Source of the DNA: Alphaproteobacteria bacterium
GTDB lineage: Bacteria > Pseudomonadota > Alphaproteobacteria > UBA828
NCBI GenBank assembly: GCA_022826345.1
Contig: JAJDVB010000210.1
Span: forward strand, 1-64,000
Direction of reading: 5' to 3'
DNA: 64,000 nt
Under the pieces are notes generated by a model. It did not search any database. It was not told the origin of the DNA and saw only the letters and a list, made by a program, of their open reading frames with translations. Positions within the stretch are counted from its first letter, which is position 1. The number at the start of each line of letters is the position of its first letter. Made by a program: the position numbers and the translations under genes. This document shows positions 57,698-64,000 of the stretch, piece by piece.

Positions 57698-58717
57698 ATG
57701 GAATTCGCGATCACCTTTCGCGGCGACCTCGAGAAGGATCGCGTCATCGCCATCTGCCGGCAGGCCGAGGCGGCCGGCTTCGACTACGCCTGGTTCTTCG
57801 ACAGCCACGCGCTGTGGCGCGATCTCTACCCGCAGATGGCGGTCGCCATCGACCACACGCGGCACCTGCGCTTCGGCCCTTGTGTGACCAACCCGATGAC
57901 CCGCGAATGGTCGGTGGCGGCGAGCCTGTTCGGGGCGATGGCGGTGCAGTCCGACGGCCGCTTCGACATGGGCGTGGGGCGCGGCGACAGTGCCGTGCGG
58001 GCCATCGGCAAGCGGCCGGCGACGGTGGCGCGCCTGGAGGAGTTCTGCCACGCCATGAAGGCGCTGGTGCGGGGCGAGGCGGTGAGCTACGAGGGCGTGC
58101 CGGAGCCGGTGCAGTTCGACTGGACCGGCGGCTACGAGATGCCGGTCTGGGTCGCGGCCTATGGGCCGCGGGCGCTGGCAGCGGCGGGCCGCGTCGGCGA
58201 CGGGCTGATCGTGCAGCTCGGCGATGTCGGCCTCTGCCAGTGGATGGGGGACCAGGCGCGCGCCGCCGGCTTGGCGTGCGGCCGCGACATGGCGGACTAC
58301 CGCGTCATGGCCTGCGCGCCGGTCTGGGTCGGCGACCGCGAGGCCGGGATCGCCCAGACCAAGTGGTTCCCTGCGCTGGTGGGCAACCACGTGGCCGACA
58401 TCGTGAAGCACCACGGCGCCGGCACCGACCTCGTGCCGGAGAGCCTCACCGCCTACATCGCGAAGCGCGAGGGCGTCGGCGCCGACGAGGGCTACGACTA
58501 TCGCCAGCACACCGCGCTGGAATCAGACAACAGTGCCTATGTCTCGCCGGAGATCACCGAGGACTTCTGCGTGATCGGCCCGGCCGAGGCCCATGTGGAG
58601 AAGATCCGCGCGCTGGACGCCGCCGGCGTCACGCAGTTCAACATCTATCTTACCAACGGCGGCGAGGAGCAGATCGTCGCCGCTTACGCCGACCACGTGC
58701 TCCCGCACTTCCGCTAG
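57698..58717 (+). CDS. F420-dependent LLM-class oxidoreductase (TIGR03842-like)
   Basis: Protein of 339 residues of the luciferase-like monooxygenase barrel. MEFAITFRGDLEKDRVIAIC, AWFFDSHALWRDLYPQMAVA, VTNPMTREWSVAASLFGAMA and the phosphate loop FDMGVGRGDSAVRAIG fit TIGR03842, a probable F420-dependent subfamily often found with hydantoin/dihydropyrimidine genes. Its stop codon (TAG) lies inside a palindromic CTAGAGCG repeat shared with the next gene. Confidence 0.88.
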   Translation: MEFAITFRGDLEKDRVIAICRQAEAAGFDYAWFFDSHALWRDLYPQMAVAIDHTRHLRFGPCVTNPMTREWSVAASLFGAMAVQSDGRFDMGVGRGDSAVRAIGKRPATVARLEEFCHAMKALVRGEAVSYEGVPEPVQFDWTGGYEMPVWVAAYGPRALAAAGRVGDGLIVQLGDVGLCQWMGDQARAAGLACGRDMADYRVMACAPVWVGDREAGIAQTKWFPALVGNHVADIVKHHGAGTDLVPESLTAYIAKREGVGADEGYDYRQHTALESDNSAYVSPEITEDFCVIGPAEAHVEKIRALDAAGVTQFNIYLTNGGEEQIVAAYADHVLPHFR

Positions 58718-58748
58718 AGCGCGTCCGTCAAAGTCGGACGCGCTCTAG
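58714..58748. repeat. Perfect CTAGAGCG palindrome between convergent genes
   Basis: CTAGAGCGCGTCCG, a seven-base loop TCAAAGT, then CGGACGCGCTCTAG: a perfect 14-bp inverted repeat. It provides the TAG stop of the plus-strand LLM gene (58715-58717) and the TAG of the minus-strand reductase (58745-58747) and probably terminates both transcripts. Related copies are at 52551-52700. Confidence 0.9.
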
Positions 58749-59977
58749 GACGCGCCTTGTCCCGGCTCCGTGGCGTTCACGAGCGCAGCCATGTTTCCGT
58801 AGGGATGACGGTTCTCGTGCATCTGCTGATGCGCCTCGCCGATCTCGTCGAACGAGAAGGTGTGAGACAGGCAGGGGTCGACCTTTCGGTCCATGATCAT
58901 CCGGTTTACCGCCTCGGCCTGCTCGTCGTTAGACAGGTGGCTGCCCTGAAACCGCTTCTGCCGCATCCAGTGGTAGCGGAGGTCCAGCGTCGCGGTGTAT
59001 CCGGTGGTTCCGGCGCAAATGACGACCATGCCGCCGGTTGCGCATAGGAAGCCCGAGGTCGGCAACGTCGCCTCGCCGGGGTGCTCGAAGACGATGCGCG
59101 GGCTCGCTCTCTCGCCAGCCGCGTCCCAGAAGGCCTTGCCGAACGCCCGCGCGCCCTTGAACCACTGCCCCCATTCCTTGCTGGCGGTGTCGGGCATCGG
59201 CCCCCAGTGGTCGAAATCGTTCCGATTGATCACGCCGACGGCGCCGTGGTCGAGGCAGAACTGCCGCTTTTCTTCGTCGGAGACTACCGCCACCGGCTTG
59301 CCGCCGTTCGCCGTGACGATCTGGAGCGCCAGCGCGCCGAGTCCGCCGGCCGCGCCCCACACCAGGACGTAATCACCCTCTTCGACCACGTTCGGCGCCC
59401 AGCCCATGAGCATTCGGTATGCAGTCGACGCGCACAGCAGATAGCAGCCGGCGGCCTCCCACGAGAGATGTTTGGGCTTCGGCTGACACTGGTGGGATTG
59501 AGCCCGCGCGAACTGGCAGTAGCTTCCGTAGTTGGTCTGGTAGCCCCAGATGCGCGTGCTCTCGGCGAGCATGGGGTCGCGGCCAGACAGCACCCACGGG
59601 TCGTCCGGCTCCCACCAGCCGCTGTGGACGACGACTTCGTCACCGGGGCGGACGTTCGTCACCTGATCGCCGACCGCGAACACGATGCCCGAGCAGTCGC
59701 TGCCGCCGGCATGGAAATCTTCGGGCTCTCCCTTCTTCTGCCGGTCGGCGATGACGTCGACGGGTATGCCGAGCGCCGCCCACACGTTGTTGTAGTTGAT
59801 CCCGGTTGCCATGACGTAGACGAGCACGTCGAGCGGACCGATCTCGGGGGTGTCGATGACTTCGCGTTGCCAGGCGTCCCTGGGCTCGCCAAAGCGATCC
59901 TGGCGCACGAGGAATGCGTGCATCTTCTTCGGTACCTCGCCCAGCGGCGGACGATCGCCGAGATCACATAACTCCAT
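58745..59977 (-). CDS. Crotonyl-CoA carboxylase/reductase-like enzyme
   Basis: Protein of 410 residues of the medium-chain reductase family. The Ccr signatures are all seen: [94 protein letters not shown] and [20 protein letters not shown]. Ccr reductively carboxylates crotonyl-CoA to ethylmalonyl-CoA. The CO2-pocket position that is Glu in characterised Ccr (GYET/GFET) is Gln147 here (GYQT); the His of GSH and the Asn of GINYN are kept. It may therefore favour plain reduction. No other ethylmalonyl-CoA pathway genes lie in the window. Confidence 0.88.
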   Translation of the reverse strand: MELCDLGDRPPLGEVPKKMHAFLVRQDRFGEPRDAWQREVIDTPEIGPLDVLVYVMATGINYNNVWAALGIPVDVIADRQKKGEPEDFHAGGSDCSGIVFAVGDQVTNVRPGDEVVVHSGWWEPDDPWVLSGRDPMLAESTRIWGYQTNYGSYCQFARAQSHQCQPKPKHLSWEAAGCYLLCASTAYRMLMGWAPNVVEEGDYVLVWGAAGGLGALALQIVTANGGKPVAVVSDEEKRQFCLDHGAVGVINRNDFDHWGPMPDTASKEWGQWFKGARAFGKAFWDAAGERASPRIVFEHPGEATLPTSGFLCATGGMVVICAGTTGYTATLDLRYHWMRQKRFQGSHLSNDEQAEAVNRMIMDRKVDPCLSHTFSFDEIGEAHQQMHENRHPYGNMAALVNATEPGQGAS

Positions 59978-60207
59978 TCGCTCCCCCTGCGTTCCTGCTC
60001 TGGTTTTTGGCGATCAATATGCGGAGGCTGCGCGCGCCAACCCATTCTCGCCAGCGCCCACGATCAAACGCCATTTGAATATTTACCATTTGTCGAGCAA
60101 AGCCAATCCCGCTCGCCACCTCTGTGTGCCGGGTGATCAAACACTGGCACGCAGTCGCGAACGTCTCGAAGACCGAGATACGATTCAGACGAAATATCGG
60201 CTGCGCC
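59978..60207. promoter_or_regulatory. Gap upstream of the Ccr-like gene
   Basis: 230 bp, AT-richer at 60060-60110, between the Ccr-like start and the stop of the glutamine-synthetase-family gene on the same strand. It should hold the Ccr promoter; I see no certain boxes and no family-like open frame. Confidence 0.4.
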
Positions 60208-61557
60208 TCAGTAGAGCTCGATATACTCGTCGCGTTCCCACTGGGTGACGTGGGCGTTGAAGCGGGAGAGCTCGGCGCGTTTCATCGTGGTGAAGACGGT
60301 CACGAACTCCTCGCCCAGCAGCTCCACCATCGCCGTGTCGGCTTCGAGCGCGGCGAGCGCGGCCTCGAGATTGGCCGGGAAGGGCGGCAGGCTCGGGTCG
60401 TCCTCGCTCGGCCCGTCGGACTGCGTGACCAGCGAGCGCTTCTCAGCAAGGCCCAGCAGCCCGCAGGCGAGCGTGCCGGCGGCGCAGAGGTAGGGATTGC
60501 TGATGGCCGAGGACGCGCGCATCTCCACATGCATGCCCGGCGCGCCAGGCTGCTTGATGCGCACCATGGCGCTCCGGTCCTCCTCGCCCCAGCTCACGTT
60601 GGAGGGCGCGAAGGTGTGGGGCGTGAGCCGGCGGTAGCAATTGGGCGTCGGGTTGAAGAGCGCCGTGCAGGCGGCACCGTGGTCGATGAGGCCCTGGACG
60701 AAGTGCCGGAGCGTCGGCGTCATTTCGCTCGGGTTGTCGGGGTCGTAGAAGGCGCTCCGCCCGCTCTCCTGATCGAACAGGCTGATGTGGTAGTGGCAGC
60801 CGGAGCCCGCCATGCCCGCCGCCGGCTTGCCCATGAAGGTCGCGGTGAGGCCCGCGTGCTGGACGATCTCCTTCACCCCGTTCTTGAAGGTGAACGCGTT
60901 GTCGAGGCCCGCCATTCCCTCGGCATGCCGGTAGACCAGCTCGTACTGCGAGGGCGCGTACTCGGCATTCGCGGTCAGCATCGGGATGCCGGCGGCGCGC
61001 AGGCCGTCGACCACCGCGCGGATCGCCGGCAGGTGGTCGTTGCGCAGATTGTTGAAGATGTGGACGCCGCCGAAGATCGGCTGATGCGTCTCGCTGTCGA
61101 GCACGAAGAACTCGTACTCGTGGGCGCTCTCGATGCCGAAGCCGAGCGCGGCCGCCCGTTCCAGCATCCGCCGCGCGACGCCGCGGGGCGCGGCGTGAAG
61201 CGGCGTGCCGTCCTCCCACTCGGTGTCGCAGATCACCTTGGCCATGCCGTCGAGCCACGGCACGGTCGCGAGGGTCGAGAGGTCCGGGCGCAGGGTTTGG
61301 TCCTTGTACTTGACCTCCTCGTTGTAGAGGGTGCCGGGGATCACGTGGGAGGCGGTGTCGAGGGCGACGATGCCGCCGTACATGTTCACGCCCTCGCGGG
61401 CGGACGCGGCGAAACGCTCGACCGGCACCTGCTTGGAGCGTGCCGAGCCGTGCATGTCCGGCAGCTCGAAGCGGACATGCTGAATGCCGTCGCGCTCGAG
61501 CCGCGCCAGTGCGTCCTCTACCTGATCGCGGGCGCCTTGCCCTCCATTGTCGGCCAC
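60208..61557 (-). CDS. Glutamine synthetase family protein
   Basis: Protein of 449 residues. The ATP-grasp-like GS core is clear: FELPDMHGSARSKQVPVERF, the metal-binding ESAHEYEFFVLD, NAEYAPSQYEL, FMGKPAAGMAGSGCHYHISL (GSGxHxH) and VRIKQPGAPGMHVEMRASSA. It lacks the adenylylation site of GlnA, and is probably a gamma-glutamyl-amine ligase or GlnT-type enzyme. It lies next to an IPNS-like oxygenase; together they may act on an amine or nucleobase-derived compound. Confidence 0.88.
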   Translation of the reverse strand: MADNGGQGARDQVEDALARLERDGIQHVRFELPDMHGSARSKQVPVERFAASAREGVNMYGGIVALDTASHVIPGTLYNEEVKYKDQTLRPDLSTLATVPWLDGMAKVICDTEWEDGTPLHAAPRGVARRMLERAAALGFGIESAHEYEFFVLDSETHQPIFGGVHIFNNLRNDHLPAIRAVVDGLRAAGIPMLTANAEYAPSQYELVYRHAEGMAGLDNAFTFKNGVKEIVQHAGLTATFMGKPAAGMAGSGCHYHISLFDQESGRSAFYDPDNPSEMTPTLRHFVQGLIDHGAACTALFNPTPNCYRRLTPHTFAPSNVSWGEEDRSAMVRIKQPGAPGMHVEMRASSAISNPYLCAAGTLACGLLGLAEKRSLVTQSDGPSEDDPSLPPFPANLEAALAALEADTAMVELLGEEFVTVFTTMKRAELSRFNAHVTQWERDEYIELY

Positions 61558-61654
61558 GGCCGCCTCCTCTCCGTCACGCCTTCATCGCCCGCAACGCGGG
61601 CGGCACGAATTCGCGGTCTCAGGCGCAGGGAGTCAAGGGCGGATGGTGCGGCGG

Positions 61655-62671
61655 CTATCCCGCCGCCACCTCGGCACCTTCGAGCTGCGGGCGGCGGCTC
61701 TTGTCGATCTTGTGGGCGACATGGGCGCCGGAGGTGATGGGCGCATAGCGGGGTGGGTTGGCGTCGTCGGTGCAGCTCGGCAGGCACTCGATCACGGCGT
61801 CGTAGTTGGGCTGGTGGAAGAACAGCAGCGAGAGCCGGCTGCTGTCGGCCTCCTCACGCGGCGGGTTGACCACTCGGTGCAGGGTCGAGCGCCAGCGGTC
61901 GTTGGTCCATTCCGCCATCAGGTCGCCGAGATTGATGACGAACGTGCCGGGGATGCAGGGCACGTCGGCCCAGGCGCCGTTCTTGCCCAGCACCTGCAGG
62001 CCGCCCACGGGAGTATCGGAGGAGACGATGGTGAGGCTGCCGTAGTCCGCGTGGGCGCCGCAGCGGAGCTGCCCCGGCAGCGGCGGGGTCGGCTGCGGCG
62101 GGTAGTAGGAGGCGATGAAGTTGGTGATGTGGCGGTCGATCTTGTCGGCGAAGAAGAGCTCGGGCAGCCCCAGCGCGCAGGCGAAGATCCGCATCAGGTC
62201 GCCGGCCAGCCGCTCCATCTCCCGATAGTAGGCCTCCCAGAGCGGCCGCATCTCCGCAGGCTTATCGGGCCAGAGATTGGCGGCGAAGAAGCGCCAGCCG
62301 TTCGGCCCGTAGTGATATTCGTCGTAGGCGTGGTCGTAGGGCCCGGTGACGAAGCTCTCGCGCCAGTCGGGCGCGCCCTCGTCCGCGTCCATGCTGTAGG
62401 CCACGTCCTCGCTGCCGACGGTCATCAGCCCGCGGTAGCGGTCGGGCGGCATCTTGACCCTGAGCTTCTCCCAATAGGGCAGATCGAAGAAGGCGCGGGT
62501 GACGCGCCGCATCTCGTCGATCTCGGCTTGCGCGACGCCGTGGCCCGCAATGACGAGGAAGCCGATCTCGCGGCAGGCATCGTCCACCTGAGCGGCGACG
62601 CGCGCCTTGTCCTCGCGCCCGCCTGAGAGAAACGGCGCAATGTCGATGACCGGGACCACCGAGTCCGTCAC
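61655..62671 (-). CDS. Isopenicillin N synthase-family 2-oxoglutarate/Fe(II) oxygenase
   Basis: Protein of 338 residues. DIAPFLSGG and the N-terminal CREIGFLVIAGHGV are typical. Iron ligands HxD are in CGAHADYGSLTI and the distal His in STLHRVVNP; the co-substrate Arg-x-Ser is RLSLLFF. It should be an active oxygenase on a small molecule; members near purine or pyrimidine catabolic genes hydroxylate nucleobases. It lies 97 bp upstream of the GS-family gene on the same strand. Confidence 0.88.
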   Translation of the reverse strand: MTDSVVPVIDIAPFLSGGREDKARVAAQVDDACREIGFLVIAGHGVAQAEIDEMRRVTRAFFDLPYWEKLRVKMPPDRYRGLMTVGSEDVAYSMDADEGAPDWRESFVTGPYDHAYDEYHYGPNGWRFFAANLWPDKPAEMRPLWEAYYREMERLAGDLMRIFACALGLPELFFADKIDRHITNFIASYYPPQPTPPLPGQLRCGAHADYGSLTIVSSDTPVGGLQVLGKNGAWADVPCIPGTFVINLGDLMAEWTNDRWRSTLHRVVNPPREEADSSRLSLLFFHQPNYDAVIECLPSCTDDANPPRYAPITSGAHVAHKIDKSRRPQLEGAEVAAG

Positions 62672-62855
62672 TTCCGCGCTCCACTTCGTGGCCCTTCGCT
62701 CCCGATCCTACCAGCAGCCTCCATTGCTGTGCGAGCGGGACGGTTGACGCCGCCCCGATGATGCCCAGATTCTCCGGGAGAAATTCGGCGCCCTCGCGTA
62801 ATATGCGGAGCGGCGTGGGGCGGAGGAACCGCCGCGTGCCGGCGGAGCGGAAGCC
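62672..62855. promoter_or_regulatory. Divergent region between the oxygenase gene and moaA
   Basis: 184 bp with several G/C-rich inverted repeats close to the moaA start (for example GCGGCG ... CGCCGC at 62812-62836). It must contain promoters for both genes; no riboswitch could be established by eye. Confidence 0.35.
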
Positions 62856-63848
62856 ATGCTGATCGACCCATTCGAGCGCCACGTCACCTACCTGCGGGTC
62901 TCGGTCACGGACCGGTGCGACTTCCGCTGCTTCTATTGCATGTCGGAGCACATGAGCTTCCTGCCGAAAGCGGAGCTGCTGACGCTGGAGGAGCTGGACC
63001 GGCTCTGCAGCGCCTTCGTCGGCCTCGGCGTGCGCAAGCTGCGCATCACCGGGGGCGAGCCGCTGGTGCGGAAGGGCGTGATGGGGCTGTTCGAGAGCCT
63101 GGGCCGCCATTTGAAGACCGGCGCGCTCGACGAGCTCACGCTCACCACCAATGGCAGCCAACTGCCGCGCCACGCGGAGGGCCTCTACGCGGCCGGCGTG
63201 CGCCGGATCAACATTTCCCTCGACACCCGCGATCCTGCCAAATTCGCGGAGATCACCCGCTGGGGCCGGCTCGACCAGGTGCTGGAGGGGATCAAGGCGG
63301 CACGCGCGGCGGGGCTCAGGGTCAAGATCAACACCGTGGCGCTGCGCGGCGTCAACGAGGACGAGATCGAAGACCTCGTCGCCTGGTGCGCCGCCGAAGG
63401 CCACGACCTCACCTTCATCGAGACCATGCCGCTCGGCGAGATCGACGGCGACCGCACCGATCAGTACCTGCCGCTCTCCCTGGTGCGCGCGAAGCTCCGC
63501 AAGCGCTGGACCCTGGACGAGAGCGACCACCGCACGGGCGGGCCGGCGCGCTACGTCACGGTGCGCGAGACTGGCCAGCGCCTGGGTTTCATCACGCCGC
63601 TCACCCACAACTTCTGCGAATCCTGCAACCGGGTGCGGCTCACCTGCACCGGCACGCTCTACATGTGCTTGGGCCAGGAGGACGCGGCCGACCTGCGCAC
63701 GCCGCTCCGCCGCAGCGAGAGCGACGAGGCCCTGGTCGCGGCGATCCACGAGGCGATCGGGCGCAAGCCCAAGGGCCACGACTTCATCATCGACCGCCGC
63801 CACACGCGCCCTGCGGTCGGCCGCCACATGAGCGTGACCGGCGGCTGA
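62856..63848 (+). CDS. moaA: GTP 3',8-cyclase MoaA
   Basis: First step of molybdenum cofactor synthesis. Protein of 330 residues. The radical-SAM cluster is [13 protein letters not shown] (CxxxCxxC), with [14 protein letters not shown]; the C-terminal cluster is [20 protein letters not shown] (CxxC...C); the C-terminal Gly-Gly tail needed for activity is present (SVTGG). Full length. Confidence 0.97.
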   Translation: MLIDPFERHVTYLRVSVTDRCDFRCFYCMSEHMSFLPKAELLTLEELDRLCSAFVGLGVRKLRITGGEPLVRKGVMGLFESLGRHLKTGALDELTLTTNGSQLPRHAEGLYAAGVRRINISLDTRDPAKFAEITRWGRLDQVLEGIKAARAAGLRVKINTVALRGVNEDEIEDLVAWCAAEGHDLTFIETMPLGEIDGDRTDQYLPLSLVRAKLRKRWTLDESDHRTGGPARYVTVRETGQRLGFITPLTHNFCESCNRVRLTCTGTLYMCLGQEDAADLRTPLRRSESDEALVAAIHEAIGRKPKGHDFIIDRRHTRPAVGRHMSVTGG

Positions 63849-63908
63849 GCCGCCGCCCGGCCCGCTTTCCGTATCGCGCCGCGCCGGCGCAGCCCATCGG
63901 GGGATTTC

Positions 63909-64000
63909 ATGCGCTACCGGAGGATGGCCGCCGTCGCCTCGACCGCCGCCGAGGCGCAGGCCGCGCTCGCCGACGTCGCCGCCCGCTATCCCCTGGTCGA
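63909..64000 (+). CDS. Start of a probable NAD kinase gene (cut by window end)
   Basis: From the ATG at 63909 (or 63924) the frame reads MAAVASTAAEAQAALADVAA followed by RYPLV and leaves the window. The pattern VAS-x-x-x-EAQ-A-L-x-x-x-x-x-RY is the usual alphaproteobacterial NadK start. With 30 residues only, this is a tentative assignment. Confidence 0.5.
   Translation, partial: MRYRRMAAVASTAAEAQAALADVAARYPLV

Noticed and set aside
62672..62855. Molybdenum cofactor riboswitch upstream of moaA
   Set aside because: Only GC-rich inverted repeats are visible; I could not match the conserved Moco RNA core by eye.

Overview
This is a high-GC, gene-dense chromosomal window. It looks like an alphaproteobacterium, probably of the Rhodospirillales type: it has DUF4167, DUF1178 and DUF1127 proteins, MlaEF, a crotonyl-CoA carboxylase/reductase homologue, an alphaproteobacterial-style clpB heat-shock promoter, and the orders hisS-prfA-prmC and ubiG-DUF1178-nitrilase-comF. 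These assignments rest on reading the sequence; no search was run.

Region by region. (1) 1-6.3 kb is a mobile/accessory zone. It holds an 8-bp tandem array at the window edge, a DUF1640-like coiled-coil gene, and a 3.5-kb insertion element (941-4426). The element has near-perfect terminal inverted repeats and carries an IS66-type DDE transposase with a very long coiled-coil N-terminus, coupled by ATGA to a DUF4338 (DruA-like) gene. A decapitated tyrosine recombinase follows, coupled to an intact one. (2) 6.4-14.1 kb carries a polyamine-type ABC importer (two permeases, Tat-exported binding protein, ATPase), then a hydantoinase/oxoprolinase-type gene, a DUF917 gene and a divergent hydantoin-racemase-like gene: probably uptake and breakdown of a cyclic nitrogen compound. 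Homologous protein-tail remnants in inverted orientation flank this block. (3) 14.4-15.7 kb is a scar zone: a LuxR-type HTH remnant, a plasmid/phage replicase gene and tRNA-Thr(GGT). (4) 15.9-30.9 kb holds DUF1127, a haloacetate dehalogenase-like hydrolase, mlaE-mlaF, radA, cvpA-purF, an SDR, a panE/rraA/mtnA/pfkB group that may be a sugar-phosphate salvage route, purH, and two surface-polysaccharide genes. (5) 31.2-51.9 kb is mostly core: a giant five-module M23 peptidase, clpB with a heat-shock promoter, DUF4167, prmC-prfA-hisS, rodZ, an FMN oxidoreductase, lysC, ubiG, DUF1178, methyltransferases, a frameshifted nitrilase-family gene, comF, tsaC and cysQ. (6) 52.0-56.4 kb is the most unusual part. 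Two secreted proteins have cysteine at almost every third residue (CNPC/CGPC repeats), and one is fused to a cytochrome P460-like c-heme domain. They bracket an FGE/SUMF1-like secreted protein and a His-rich protein, and a c-type cytochrome follows. (7) 56.4-64 kb carries apt, an F420:NADPH oxidoreductase-like gene with an F420-dependent LLM oxidoreductase, the Ccr-like reductase with a changed CO2-pocket residue, a glutamine-synthetase-family enzyme, an IPNS-like oxygenase, moaA and the start of a probable NAD kinase gene.

The best candidate for an undescribed system is the Cys-every-third-residue / P460 / FGE-like cluster at 52.0-56.4 kb. The second candidate is the IS66-DruA element.
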